Assembly: GCA_947474005.1 (NCBI GenBank)
Contig: CANJHI010000037.1
Coordinates: 1 to 36,573, forward strand
DNA from: Alphaproteobacteria bacterium
GTDB taxonomy: Bacteria > Pseudomonadota > Alphaproteobacteria > Reyranellales > Reyranellaceae
Length of the DNA stretch: 36,573 nt
Direction: 5' to 3'
Below the pieces are notes generated by a model. It worked only from the letters and a program-made list of their open reading frames with translations. It was not told the DNA's origin and made no database searches. The position numbers and the translations under genes are program-made. Position 1 is the first letter of the stretch; each line of letters begins with the position of its first letter. Positions 17,862 to 28,203 of the stretch are shown piece after piece.

Positions 17862-18428
17862 TCAGCCCTTCGGGCCCCACTCCTCGAGCATGGTGTTCGT
17901 CGCGGCATCGAGCGGCCGGGTGTTGCGCAACACGAGGCCGTGCATCTTCAGCACATCCTCCGGGGTCTTGTCCCGGCCGACGCCGGGAAACACCGGCCGG
18001 CCGCGCGGCACGCTCGCCTCGGCCCGGCTGAGGAAGAAGGCATCGTAGCCGATGTTGAGGAACAGGCCGAACACGTCGGTTCCGCCCACCACCGCCAGCA
18101 TGCCGTCGTCGACGCCGAGCCGCTGCCAGGCCTCCTCGAACGGCGCCGTCGCCGGGTTCCACAGCACGGCCAGCGGATTGTTCGGATCGGGTATGAGCCG
18201 CTGCACGCGCCGCGTCAGGATGATCCGGCGCCGCGCCGCCTCCTTGGGGCCGCCCTCGGCCGAATGGCGGCCATTGGCGACCGCCGAGGCCCGGTCGAGC
18301 GAGGCCTGGTAGAACGCCTGATCGGCTGGAATTTTCAGGGCCTCGGGAAACGAGCTGTCCGAGCCCGCGATCATCCCCTCGCGCGAGACGATGGCGAAAC
18401 CTTCGATCCGGGGACGCTTCATTGCCAT
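17862..18428 (-). CDS. dihydrofolate reductase-like (RibD C-terminal fold) protein
   Basis: A 188-residue protein. It opens with an IEGFAIVSREGMIAG strand-loop, has a central RRIILTRRVQRL strand, and ends with the nucleotide-binding motif VVGGTDVFGLFL followed by GYDAFFLSRAEA and GRPVFPGV, the order seen in DHFR/RibD-like reductases. It probably binds NADPH, but the reaction is unknown: true FolA has a conserved Trp/Asp pocket I cannot find here. The start at 18428 (MAMKRP) is preceded by GAGAGG; the ATG two codons later is possible. It is convergent with the MBL gene (10-base gap). Confidence 0.75.
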   Translation of the reverse strand: MAMKRPRIEGFAIVSREGMIAGSDSSFPEALKIPADQAFYQASLDRASAVANGRHSAEGGPKEAARRRIILTRRVQRLIPDPNNPLAVLWNPATAPFEEAWQRLGVDDGMLAVVGGTDVFGLFLNIGYDAFFLSRAEASVPRGRPVFPGVGRDKTPEDVLKMHGLVLRNTRPLDAATNTMLEEWGPKG

Positions 18429-18532
18429 GCTCAGCCTCTCAGACGCCCATCGCGCCGACGGTGGCGCCTCGTATAGCGAGCTCGCCCGGCCAATGGATCC
18501 CGTCAATCGGGGCTTTATCCTAGCGCAAATGA

Positions 18533-18558
18533 AAGCGGCGGGGAAAACCCCGCCGCTT
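18533..18558 (-). terminator. Rho-independent terminator of the fasciclin gene
   Basis: A perfect 11-bp stem (AAGCGGCGGGG / CCCCGCCGCTT) closes on a 4-base loop, 19 bases past the fasciclin stop on the minus strand. The minus-strand RNA continues with a short U-rich stretch (TTTCATTT). It separates the fasciclin gene from the DHFR-like gene. It may also be read on the plus strand, though no plus-strand gene ends here. Confidence 0.8.
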
Positions 18559-18577
18559 CCGCTTTCGAGGCTGAAGG

Positions 18578-19132
18578 TCAGCCCTTCGGCAGGAGCACGG
18601 TGTCGATCACATGGATGACGCCGTTCGACTGCTTCACGTCGGCGATGGTCACGGTCGCGACATTGCCGTTCTCGTCGGTCAGCGAGATCTTCTCGCCCGT
18701 CATCTTGGCCTGCAGCGTGCAGCCGCCGACCGTCTTCACGGGGTGCGTGCCCTTGTCATCCTTGATCATCTTGGCAATCGCCGGCGACAGCGCGTTGGCG
18801 GCCACGACGTGGCAGGTCAGGATCTTGGTGAGCTTGGCCTTGTTCTCGGGCTTCACCAGCATTTCGACCGTGCCCGGCGGCAGCTTGGCGAAAGCGGCGT
18901 TGGTCGGCGCGAAGACCGTGAACGGTCCGGGACCGGAGAGCGTCTCGACGAGCCCGGCTGCCTTGACTGCCGCGACGAGCGTCGTGTGGTCCTTCGAGTT
19001 CACCGCGTTCTCGACGATGTTCTTGTTCTCGTACATCGGCGCGCCGCCCACCATCGGGTTCTGCGCGACGGCAGGCGCGACTGCGAGCAACGAAAGAGCG
19101 GCCGCGACGATCAGCGTATGACGCTTGAGCAT
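18578..19132 (-). CDS. secreted fasciclin (FAS1) domain protein
   Basis: A 184-residue exported protein. Residues 1-23 (LIVAAALSLLAVAPAVAQ) form a Sec signal peptide. One FAS1 domain follows, with NIVENAVNSKDHTTLVAAVK at its start, the H1 box FTVFAPTNAAFAKLP and the H2-like NGVIHVIDTVLLP at the end. FAS1 proteins mediate adhesion or sit in the periplasm or biofilm matrix; single-domain bacterial copies are common and poorly understood. A ribosome site GGAG is 8 bases before the ATG. It is a single-gene unit with its own terminator. Confidence 0.94.
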   Translation of the reverse strand: MLKRHTLIVAAALSLLAVAPAVAQNPMVGGAPMYENKNIVENAVNSKDHTTLVAAVKAAGLVETLSGPGPFTVFAPTNAAFAKLPPGTVEMLVKPENKAKLTKILTCHVVAANALSPAIAKMIKDDKGTHPVKTVGGCTLQAKMTGEKISLTDENGNVATVTIADVKQSNGVIHVIDTVLLPKG

Positions 19133-19303
19133 GAATGACTCCAGTTTGGGGTTTACAGACGTATGGTCTTTGCAGAGGTCGAGGCGACGATGGCGCGCTC
19201 ACCGTCACAGTCTGGTACGCCCGCCTCGCCGACACGGTTCACCTCAGCGCCACACGCTTACGTGACCCAATAGTGATCGAAAACGAAGGCAACCAAAGCG
19301 TGC

Positions 19304-20188
19304 TCACGCGAGCTTGAGATGGCGTTTCAGAAACGCAATCTGGTCGGCCACGATGCGTTCGACGAAAGGCGAGTGATAGACCTCGAAGTGATCCGTCGGA
19401 TAATGGATTGCTTCGCCGCACGGTGCCGCGCGCGCGGCCCGTGCAGCAATCGCAGGATCCATGAGATCCTCTCGGTCGCTGACGCAGACCAGCAGGGGAC
19501 AGCGCACGCGCCTGGCTTGGGAGGCGGCATCGTAAAACAGCATCGAGAGTCCGGCGCCCGCCGTGATGCGGCCGTCGAACGTGACACCCTTGGGCACCAC
19601 CGACATCCAGCCGTCGTAAGCACCCGGCCGGTTGATGAAGGCGATCTCACCCGGCCGCCCGACGATCTGGACATAGTGCCGGCCCAGCCCCAGGGCGCCG
19701 CGAACCAGGTCGGAGAAAATTGGAACGGTGAAGCGCATCAGATGAACCAGGCCGGAGCGCAGTGCCGGCGCCCGTCCCTGCAGGATCGGGCATTGCACCA
19801 CCGCGGCCGCGATATCGTGCCGCCGCGCGGCGGTCGCCACGACGTGGCTGGCGCCAAACGAGGTGCCCCAGAGCGCCACGCGCGATGCATCGAGCTCGGG
19901 TCGGTCGCGAATGAAGGCGAGGGCTGCATCGATGTCCTCGAAGTAGCGCCTGATGCTCATGAGCTGGCGCGGCGTGCCGGCCGATTCGCCCAGGTGACGG
20001 AAGTCGAACGCCACCACGGCGAGGCCCGCCGCGGCAAACCAGCGTTCGTACTGATCGAGCATCATGGAATGGGTGGCACCGCCGCCGTGGATCAGCAGCA
20101 CCACGGGGTGCGGGCCGGCGCCGTCCGGCAGGGTAAGCCAGGCGGCGCAGGTCTCGGTCCCGGAGCGGAATGTCGTACGGATGGTCAT
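19304..20188 (-). CDS. alpha/beta hydrolase
   Basis: A 294-residue serine hydrolase of the DLH/acyl-peptidase-like group. The oxyanion segment LLIHGGGATHS, the nucleophile elbow G108TSFG with Ser110, the acid region CVSDREDLMDP, and the C-terminal catalytic His in YPTDHFEVYH are all present. AFDFRHLGES after strand 4 is typical. The start at 20188 follows a strong AAGGAGG. It has no signal peptide, so it should be cytoplasmic. It is divergent from a TetR gene across a 76-base gap holding a large palindrome, which suggests control by that repressor. The substrate (ester, lactone or similar) is unknown. Confidence 0.92.
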   Translation of the reverse strand: MTIRTTFRSGTETCAAWLTLPDGAGPHPVVLLIHGGGATHSMMLDQYERWFAAAGLAVVAFDFRHLGESAGTPRQLMSIRRYFEDIDAALAFIRDRPELDASRVALWGTSFGASHVVATAARRHDIAAAVVQCPILQGRAPALRSGLVHLMRFTVPIFSDLVRGALGLGRHYVQIVGRPGEIAFINRPGAYDGWMSVVPKGVTFDGRITAGAGLSMLFYDAASQARRVRCPLLVCVSDREDLMDPAIAARAARAAPCGEAIHYPTDHFEVYHSPFVERIVADQIAFLKRHLKLA

Positions 20189-20203
20189 GACCGCCTCCTT
20201 GAG

Positions 20204-20247
20204 GTACAGTGTACGTGATAAATCACGAAGTATTACGTACATCGTAC
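20204..20247. promoter_or_regulatory. 44-bp imperfect palindrome between divergent hydrolase and TetR genes
   Basis: Left arm GTACAGTGTACGTGATA (20204-20220) and right arm TATTACGTACATCGTAC (20231-20247) pair at 14 of 17 positions across a 10-base centre. Inside lies a smaller perfect palindrome CGTGAT-AA-ATCACG (20214-20227), and each arm has GTAC-N3-GTAC. Such nested symmetry over both promoters is what an autoregulating TetR dimer pair would bind. Ownership by the adjacent TetR is inferred. Confidence 0.7.
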
Positions 20248-20264
20248 GCCGTCAAGGGAGCCCC

Positions 20265-20915
20265 ATGCCACCCAAAGCCAAGTTCGACCGCGCCAAGCTG
20301 CAGGACGCGGCCCTGTCGATCGTCGACGGGCAGGGCCTACAAGCCCTCTCCATGCGCACTCTGGCGGCTGCGCTGGGGACAGGGCCGATGACGCTCTACA
20401 ATTACGTGCGCGACCGCAGCGATCTCGACGCGCTGGTGGTCGAGGCGGTGATGTCCAAGGTGCGGCTGCCGCGCGAGAGCGGCACGTGGCAGGCCGACGT
20501 GCGGGCCATCGTCGAGGCGACGTGGCGCACCGTGCGCCGCCATCCCAACGTCATCCCGCTGGCGCTCACCCGCCGCACCCTGCACGAGACGACCCTCGAA
20601 TGGGCCGAGGCGCTGCTGCGCGCGCTGGCTAGGAGCGGCCGCACCGGCGTCGACTTGCTGGTCGCCTTCCGCACCGTCTCGGGCTTTGTCATGGGGCTGG
20701 CGCAGGCGCAGCTCGCCGATCCGCTGTCGTCCCAGGACGACGGCGCGAACCCGGATGTGAAGCGGGCCCAGGCGCTCGCGGCCGAACGCTTCCCGCACCT
20801 GATCGAGATCGCGGGCGCCGCCGCCAAAGTGGGTGCCGACAGGGAGTTCCGCGCCGGCCTCGATATCGTCATGGCCGGGCTCACAAATGAAGGAGAGCGC
20901 AATGCGCGTCACTGA
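20265..20915 (+). CDS. TetR/AcrR-family transcriptional regulator
   Basis: A 216-residue repressor. The N-terminal helix-turn-helix covers about residues 8-52 (LQDAALSIVDGQGLQALSMR, then MTLYNYVRDRSDLDALVVEAV as recognition helix and helix 4). This is the TetR_C/AcrR-type arrangement in which GPMTLYNYV replaces the commoner TLYYHF form. The C-terminal ligand domain has RRHPNVIPLALTRRT and a helix-rich end. GGGAG precedes the ATG at 20265. Its 3' end overlaps the mandelate-racemase-like gene by 14 bases. It probably represses itself and the divergent alpha/beta hydrolase through the palindrome at 20204-20247. Confidence 0.92.
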   Translation: MPPKAKFDRAKLQDAALSIVDGQGLQALSMRTLAAALGTGPMTLYNYVRDRSDLDALVVEAVMSKVRLPRESGTWQADVRAIVEATWRTVRRHPNVIPLALTRRTLHETTLEWAEALLRALARSGRTGVDLLVAFRTVSGFVMGLAQAQLADPLSSQDDGANPDVKRAQALAAERFPHLIEIAGAAAKVGADREFRAGLDIVMAGLTNEGERNARH

Positions 20916-21990
20916 TCTCAGGACCATGATCGTCGAGCTGCCGCTCGAGCGGCCGACCCGCAACGCGAGCGGCGTCAGCAACGACCGCATCGGCTGCGTC
21001 CTGGTCTTCATCGACACCGACATCGGCGTCACGGGCGAGAGCTTCCTGTTCACCCTGGGCGGTCGCCGCATCGAAGTGCTGGAAGCCATGGTCGCCAGCC
21101 TGAAGCCTGCCATCGTGGGCGAGGACATCCGCTACGCCGAGCGGGTGTGGGACCGGCTGTGGCGTGAGCTCTACTTCCTCGGCCACAAGGGCGTCACGAT
21201 CTTCGGCCTTGCTGCCATCGACACCGCGCTTTGGGACGCCAAGGGCAAGGCGTTGAGCCAGTCGGTCGCCCATCTGCTGGGCGCGGCGCGCGACCGCGTC
21301 CCGGTCTATTGCAGTGCCGGCCTCTGGCTGTCGGCGACACCGGACGAACTGGCGGCCGAAGCGGCCGGCTACGTGGCCCAAGGCTTCCGCGGCGTGAAGA
21401 TGCGCGTCGGCAAGAAGCACGTGGACGAGGACGTCGAGCGCGTCGCCGCCGTCCGCAAGGCGATCGGGCCCAGGGTGTCGCTGATGTGCGACGCCAGCCG
21501 CGGCTTCACGGCGGACAATGCGATCCGGGTAGGCCGCAAGCTCGAAGACTTCGATCTCGCCTGGTTCGAAGAGCCGGTCGCGCCCTACGACCATCGCGGC
21601 TCGGCCCGCGTCGCCGCCGCCCTCGACACGCCGATCGCCAGCGGCGAGACCGAGGCGACTCGCTACGGCTTTCGCGAGATGCTGGCGGCCGGCGCCGCCG
21701 ACATCTGGATGGCCGACTTGGGCCGCGTCGGCGGCGTCAGTGAATTCATCAAGGTGGCGCACCTGGCCGCCGCGCACGACATCGAGATTTCCAACCACCT
21801 CTTCACCCAGCAAAGCATCTGCCTGCTGGGCGCGTTCGCCAACGCCACCTGGCTGGAGTTCATGCCGTGGACGGCGATGCTCTACCGCGAGCCCATCGTG
21901 GTCGAGGACGGCCATGTCGCCGTGCCCGACCGGCCCGGTCTCGGCTTCACCTTCGATCCCGATGCGGTCGATCGTCATCGCATACGCTGA
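20902..21990 (+). CDS. mandelate racemase/muconate lactonizing enzyme family protein, KxR variant
   Basis: A 362-residue enolase-superfamily enzyme. Mg ligands are Asp197 (MCDASRGF), Glu223 (WFEEPV) and Glu249 (SGETEATRYG). The His-Asp dyad is Asp272 (MADLGRVGG) and His299 (ISNHLF), and Glu319 (LEFMPW) is the carboxylate-binding acid of the mandelate-racemase subgroup. The first-face motif is K166-M-R168 rather than KxK, so the base that takes the alpha proton may differ from the enzyme at 11024. AAGGAGAG precedes the ATG at 20902, inside the end of the TetR gene. Together with the divergent hydrolase it may form a small acid or lactone pathway. The substrate is unknown. Confidence 0.92.
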   Translation: MRVTDLRTMIVELPLERPTRNASGVSNDRIGCVLVFIDTDIGVTGESFLFTLGGRRIEVLEAMVASLKPAIVGEDIRYAERVWDRLWRELYFLGHKGVTIFGLAAIDTALWDAKGKALSQSVAHLLGAARDRVPVYCSAGLWLSATPDELAAEAAGYVAQGFRGVKMRVGKKHVDEDVERVAAVRKAIGPRVSLMCDASRGFTADNAIRVGRKLEDFDLAWFEEPVAPYDHRGSARVAAALDTPIASGETEATRYGFREMLAAGAADIWMADLGRVGGVSEFIKVAHLAAAHDIEISNHLFTQQSICLLGAFANATWLEFMPWTAMLYREPIVVEDGHVAVPDRPGLGFTFDPDAVDRHRIR

Positions 21991-21999
21991 GCCCATACC

Positions 22000-22125
22000 C
22001 CGTCGTCCCGAGCGGAGCCGCCCAAAGGGCGGCGTAGCCGAGGGACCTTGTTTCATCACCAAGGACCGTTGATGTTGAAGCGAGGTCCCTCCACTCCGCG
22101 CTTCGCGCTACGGTCGGGACGACGG
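22000..22125. repeat. REP-like palindromic intergenic element
   Basis: Outer arms CCGTCGTCCCGA (22000-22011) and TCGGGACGACGG (22114-22125) are perfect complements, and so are inner arms GAGGGACC (22040-22047) and GGTCCCTC (22084-22091). A local hairpin GCCGCCC-AAA-GGGCGGC is at 22017-22033. It fills most of the gap after the mandelate-racemase-like gene. Its arms share the GTC(G/A)TCCCGAGCG...GAGGGA(C/T)C pattern of the element at 31678, so the two belong to one family. Confidence 0.8.
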
Positions 22126-22166
22126 AATATAGCGATACCCCTGCCCTCACGAGAAAGAGACGACCG

Positions 22167-23552
22167 ATGACCGCGTACCAGGATTACAAGCCGCTCACTT
22201 TCCACGATGCCGTTCCGCGGTTCCGCGACGGCAGCGACACGCCACGCGCCTATCTCGAACGGTGCCTGGAGACGATCGCCAAGCGCGAGCCGGTGGTGAA
22301 GGCTTTTACGGCAATCAACGAGGCCGGTGCGCGCGCAGCGGCCGACGCCAGCACAGCGCGCTGGAAGGCGGGCCAGCCGCTCTCTCCCATCGACGGCATG
22401 CCCGTCGCCATAAAAGATCTGCTCGAGACCAAGGACATGCCCACCCAAATGGGCTGCGACGCCTTCAAGGGCAATTTCCCCAAGCGCGACAATGCGGCCG
22501 TCTGGGCGCTGCGCCAGGCCGGCGCCGTCATCCTGGCGAAAACCGTGACGGCAGAACTGGGCGGCTCGCATCCCGGCGCCACCACCAACCCGTTTGATCC
22601 AGTACGCACGCCGGGCGGTTCGTCGTCGGGCTCGGCCGCCGCCGTCGGCGCCTGCATGGTGCCGGCTGCGATCGGTACGCAGGTCGGTGGCTCGATCATC
22701 CGGCCCGCCGCCTATTGCGGCAACTTCGCCCTGAAACCCACTCAAGGCGGCATCAATCGCGGCGAGCGGTTGGCGACCAGCATGAGCACGCACGGCCCAC
22801 ACGCCGGCTGCCTCGAAGACATGTGGCAGGTGGCGATCGAGATTGCGAACCGTGCCGGCGGCGACCGCGGCTCGATCGGCCTGGTCGGTCCCTCGACCCT
22901 GCCCGCTGCGGTGAAGCCCAACCGGCTCGTCGTCCTGGAGACGGAAGGATGGTCGCTCGTCGACGATGCGACGAAGGCCGGCTTCGAAGCCTTGCTGAAG
23001 CAGCTTCGCGATGCCGGCGTCGCCCTGATCCGCCGCAAGGATCACCCGATGGTCGAAGCGCTGGAGCAGTCGGTCGCCAACGGCCGCGCCGTCTGCAACG
23101 GCGTCACGAGCTGGGAGAACCGCTGGTACCAGCGCGGCATCGTCGACAACGATCCGGCCGGCGTCAGCCAGCGCGCGAAGGCCACGCTCGCAAAGGCCGA
23201 GGCGATGACACCGGATGACTATCGCATGTGGCTCCTGGCACGCGAGAACGCGCAACGGATCCATGGCGCCCTGGCACAGCTCGGCGATGCCGCGATCACG
23301 CTGGCCTGCCCCGGCCCGGCACCGATCTGGTCCGGCGACGTGCCCGGCCAACCGCTGGCGCCGCGGCCGACCGGCGACTTCGTCTTCAATGCGCCGAGCT
23401 CGATGCTGTTCGCGCCCGTGGTGACCGTGCCGCTGATGAGCGTCGGCGGCATGCCGGTGGGCATCCAGGTGATGGGCCAGCAGCACGAGGATGCGCGGAT
23501 GACCGGCCTTGCACGCTGGCTCGCGACCGCGGTGAAGCCTGTCGTCGCCTGA
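22167..23552 (+). CDS. amidase (amidase-signature family)
   Basis: A 461-residue hydrolase of the AS family (amide to acid + ammonia). The Ser-cisSer-Lys triad is Lys83 (VAIKDLLET), Ser152 in the GGSSSGSAAAV signature, and nucleophile Ser176 (GTQVGGSIIRP). AYCGNFALKPTQG follows as usual. No signal peptide is present, so it is cytoplasmic. An AGAAAGAGA stretch lies before the ATG. It is separated from the upstream gene by a repeat element and converges on a TctC receptor 6 bases away; the pairing suggests uptake and hydrolysis of a carboxylated amide, but they are on opposite strands and need not be coregulated. Confidence 0.93.
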   Translation: MTAYQDYKPLTFHDAVPRFRDGSDTPRAYLERCLETIAKREPVVKAFTAINEAGARAAADASTARWKAGQPLSPIDGMPVAIKDLLETKDMPTQMGCDAFKGNFPKRDNAAVWALRQAGAVILAKTVTAELGGSHPGATTNPFDPVRTPGGSSSGSAAAVGACMVPAAIGTQVGGSIIRPAAYCGNFALKPTQGGINRGERLATSMSTHGPHAGCLEDMWQVAIEIANRAGGDRGSIGLVGPSTLPAAVKPNRLVVLETEGWSLVDDATKAGFEALLKQLRDAGVALIRRKDHPMVEALEQSVANGRAVCNGVTSWENRWYQRGIVDNDPAGVSQRAKATLAKAEAMTPDDYRMWLLARENAQRIHGALAQLGDAAITLACPGPAPIWSGDVPGQPLAPRPTGDFVFNAPSSMLFAPVVTVPLMSVGGMPVGIQVMGQQHEDARMTGLARWLATAVKPVVA

Positions 23553-23558
23553 ACGCGA

Positions 23559-24569
23559 CTACTCCGGCTTGATGCCGAGCGCCACGATGCGCGGGATGAG
23601 GATGGTTTTGAGGTACTCGTAGTCATTCATGACCTCTTCGTGGTTCAGCGGCTTCTCGGTGAGGCCGAAGCTGTCCATCATCCTCTTGCCGGGCTCTGAA
23701 TCGGCGGCCGCGACCCAGAGGTCGGACATCCGCTTCACAACCTCCTTCGGCGTCGCGGCCGGAGCCGCCAGCGCCAGCCAGCCGCGCGACGTGAAGGACG
23801 GATCGGTGAAACCCTGCTCCTCCGACGTGGGCACGTCGGGTAGCTTGACGTAGCGCACGCGCGAGGGCGCCACGATCGCGCGGACGTCGCCCTTGAACAG
23901 CAGCGCGTTCATCGCCTGCGGGCTTCCCATGGCCGCCTGCAGCGAGCCCGCGCCCATGTCCTGCCACATCGGCGCCTCGCCCTTGTAGGTCACGACCTCG
24001 ATCGTGAGGCCGTACTTCTCGTTCAGGCTCTGTGCGAAGATGTGGGCCGAGGAACCCAGCGCCCACGAGCCGAAGTTGACCTTGTTCTTCTTGGCGTACT
24101 CGATGAACGACTTGAGGTCCTTGACCTCGGGCGGCAGCGACTTGTGCACCACGACCGGCAGCACACCCGAGGACGTGCCCGAGACGATGGTGAGGTCCTT
24201 GTCCGGGTCGAAGCCCAGCGTCTTGAACATCACGCGGTTCTGGATGAGCGTGCTCGAGACCGAATGCAGGAAGGTGTAGCCGTCGGCCGGCGCGCGAGAG
24301 ACCAGCGCCGCGCCAATGTTGCCGCTGGCGCCCGGCTTGTTGTCGATCATCACCTGCTGGCCCGTCGCCTGCTGGACATGCTGGCCGAAGGCGCGCGCGA
24401 TGCCGTCGGTGAGGCCGCCGGCTGGGAAGTTCACCACGATGGTGATCGGCTTGTTGGGCCATGCCGCCGCTGCACTCCCTTGCGCGCGCACGATCGAGGG
24501 GGCCGCGAATGCCAGGCCCACGCCGGCGCCGGTACGAAGCAGGCCGCGGCGGGTCGTCGTGTTGTACAT
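23559..24569 (-). CDS. TctC/Bug-family tripartite tricarboxylate transporter receptor
   Basis: A 336-residue periplasmic binding protein with an apparent Tat signal (TTRRGLLRTGAGVGLAFAAP, ending near IVRAQG). The mature chain shows PNKPITIVVNFPAGGLTDGI, MIDNKPGASGNIG and APADGYTFLHS. It is more divergent from the two other TctC proteins here than they are from each other (GSWALGSSAHIFAQ in place of the usual YGSPGTGS-type segment), so a different ligand is likely. GGGAGG lies about 11 bases before the ATG. Its 177-base upstream region is shared with the divergent beta-oxidation operon. No TctA/TctB are present. Confidence 0.93.
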   Translation of the reverse strand: MYNTTTRRGLLRTGAGVGLAFAAPSIVRAQGSAAAAWPNKPITIVVNFPAGGLTDGIARAFGQHVQQATGQQVMIDNKPGASGNIGAALVSRAPADGYTFLHSVSSTLIQNRVMFKTLGFDPDKDLTIVSGTSSGVLPVVVHKSLPPEVKDLKSFIEYAKKNKVNFGSWALGSSAHIFAQSLNEKYGLTIEVVTYKGEAPMWQDMGAGSLQAAMGSPQAMNALLFKGDVRAIVAPSRVRYVKLPDVPTSEEQGFTDPSFTSRGWLALAAPAATPKEVVKRMSDLWVAAADSEPGKRMMDSFGLTEKPLNHEEVMNDYEYLKTILIPRIVALGIKPE

Positions 24570-24746
24570 CGCTCATGTCCTCCCGATTTCTTTTTAGGCG
24601 GCGATGCATAGCGGCTGCACCCCCGGGAGGCTAGGCTGTGTAGTTGCACCTATCTCCGCATGGCGGAACCCATGCCCGCTGGGCGGGGCCCGCAGGGATT
24701 GCTAAGACCATCCATCGAAAACGGCATTCATCAGGGAAGAACGTCC

Positions 24747-26840
<2,094 letters not shown>

Positions 26841-26870
26841 TCAATTCGAGTTTGAGGGAAGGAAAATCCA

Positions 26871-28061
26871 ATGGCTGATGCCGTCATCGTCTCCACCGCC
26901 CGCACCCCGATCGGAAAGGCTTTCCGCGGCGTGTTCAACGACACCCACGGCGCCGACATGGGCGCCCATGTGATCAAGCACGCCGCCGAGCGCGCGAAGG
27001 TCGACCTGGCCGAAGTCGAGGACGTGATCCTGGGCTGCGCCGCACCTGAGGGCACGACCGGCTCCAACGTCGCCCGCGTCTCGGCGATGCGCGCCGGCGC
27101 CCCGGTCAGCGTTTCGGGCGTCACGGTCAACCGCTTCTGCTCCTCGGGCCTGCAGACCATTTCCATGGCAGCCCACCGCGTGCTGGTCGACAAGGTGCCG
27201 GTGATGATCGCAGGCGGCCTCGAGTCGGTCTCGCTGGTCCAGGGCCCGCCGGGCGGCAACAAGAACCGCCTCGTGAACCCGTGGGTGCAGGAGCATGTGC
27301 CCGGCATCTATCACGCCATGATCACCACCGCCGACACCGTGGCGGCGCGCTACAAGATCAGCCGCGAGGCGCAGGACGAGTATTCGCTGCAGAGCCAGCT
27401 CCGCACCGCAGCGGGCCAGCAGGCCGGCAAGTTCGACGACGAGATCGTGCCGATGGAAACCACGATGCTGGTCACCGACAAGAACACCAACGAGACTACC
27501 AAGAAGACGGTGAAGCTCACCAAGGACGAAGGCAACCGTCCCGACACCAACATCGAAGGCCTGGCCAAGCTGCAGCCGGTGATGGGTCCCGACAAGTGGA
27601 TCACGGCCGGCAACGCGAGCCAGCTCTCCGACGGCGCCTCGGCCGCGGTGATCATGAGCGACACTGAGGCCGCCAAGCGCGGCCTGAAGCCGCTCGGCAT
27701 CTACAAGGGCCTGGTCGTGGCCGGCTGCGAGCCCGACGAGATGGGCATCGGCCCGGTCTACGCGATCCCCAAGCTGCTCAAGCGCTTCGGCCTCAAGATG
27801 GATGACATCGACCTCTGGGAACTGAACGAGGCCTTCGCGGTGCAGGTGCTCTACTGCCGCGACAAGCTCGGCATCCCCAACGACAAGCTGAACGTCAACG
27901 GCGGTTCGATCTCGATCGGCCATCCCTTCGGCATGACCGGCGCGCGCTGCACCGGCCACGCCCTCATCGAGGGCCGCCGCCGCAAGGCCAAGAACGTCGT
28001 CGTCACCATGTGCATCGGTGGCGGCATGGGCGCCGCCGGCCTGTTCGAGGTCGTGCAGTAG
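26871..28061 (+). CDS. acetyl-CoA C-acyltransferase (thiolase, FadA-like)
   Basis: A 396-residue thiolase that cleaves 3-oxoacyl-CoA with CoA. The three active residues are in place: Cys90 ([11 protein letters not shown]), His351 ([10 protein letters not shown]) and Cys381 ([10 protein letters not shown]). [16 protein letters not shown] precedes the His as usual. It is paired with the upstream bifunctional enzyme (GAGGGAAGGAAA before the ATG), so the two probably form a beta-oxidation complex. The Lys/Thr-rich insertion around 195-220 ([21 protein letters not shown]) is the usual variable loop. A strong hairpin pair follows the stop and may end the transcript. Confidence 0.95.
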   Translation: MADAVIVSTARTPIGKAFRGVFNDTHGADMGAHVIKHAAERAKVDLAEVEDVILGCAAPEGTTGSNVARVSAMRAGAPVSVSGVTVNRFCSSGLQTISMAAHRVLVDKVPVMIAGGLESVSLVQGPPGGNKNRLVNPWVQEHVPGIYHAMITTADTVAARYKISREAQDEYSLQSQLRTAAGQQAGKFDDEIVPMETTMLVTDKNTNETTKKTVKLTKDEGNRPDTNIEGLAKLQPVMGPDKWITAGNASQLSDGASAAVIMSDTEAAKRGLKPLGIYKGLVVAGCEPDEMGIGPVYAIPKLLKRFGLKMDDIDLWELNEAFAVQVLYCRDKLGIPNDKLNVNGGSISIGHPFGMTGARCTGHALIEGRRRKAKNVVVTMCIGGGMGAAGLFEVVQ

Positions 28062-28073
28062 CCGTTGTAACTC

Positions 28074-28131
28074 CCTCCCCTTGGCGGACTTCGCCAAGGG
28101 GAGGTGTCGGCGTCTTACGCCGACGGAGGGG
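28074..28131. repeat. double-hairpin palindromic element after thiolase
   Basis: A perfect 13-bp stem with a 5-base loop (CCTCCCCTTGGCG at 28074-28086, CGCCAAGGGGAGG at 28092-28104) is followed at once by an 8-bp stem with a 3-base loop (GTCGGCGT at 28106-28113, ACGCCGAC at 28117-28124) and GGAGGGG. It lies between the convergent thiolase and 2-hydroxyacid oxidase genes. It has no T run, so it is more like a REP/BIME-type element than a classical terminator, though it could attenuate transcription from both sides. Confidence 0.75.
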
Positions 28132-28203
28132 TCACGACGCCCGGTAGTATCGGCACCGAGATATTTTCTGCCCTGCGCGGCGCCCGCGCTTCGGTCGCTA
28201 CGC

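Noticed and set aside
19133..19303. 171-base gap upstream of the fasciclin gene
   Set aside because: No ORF with a ribosome site, no clear promoter pair or repeat that I could support.
24570..24746. Divergent gap before the beta-oxidation operon, possible FadR/PsrA-type operator
   Set aside because: TGCACC occurs twice, but no convincing palindrome is visible; a regulator site cannot be claimed.
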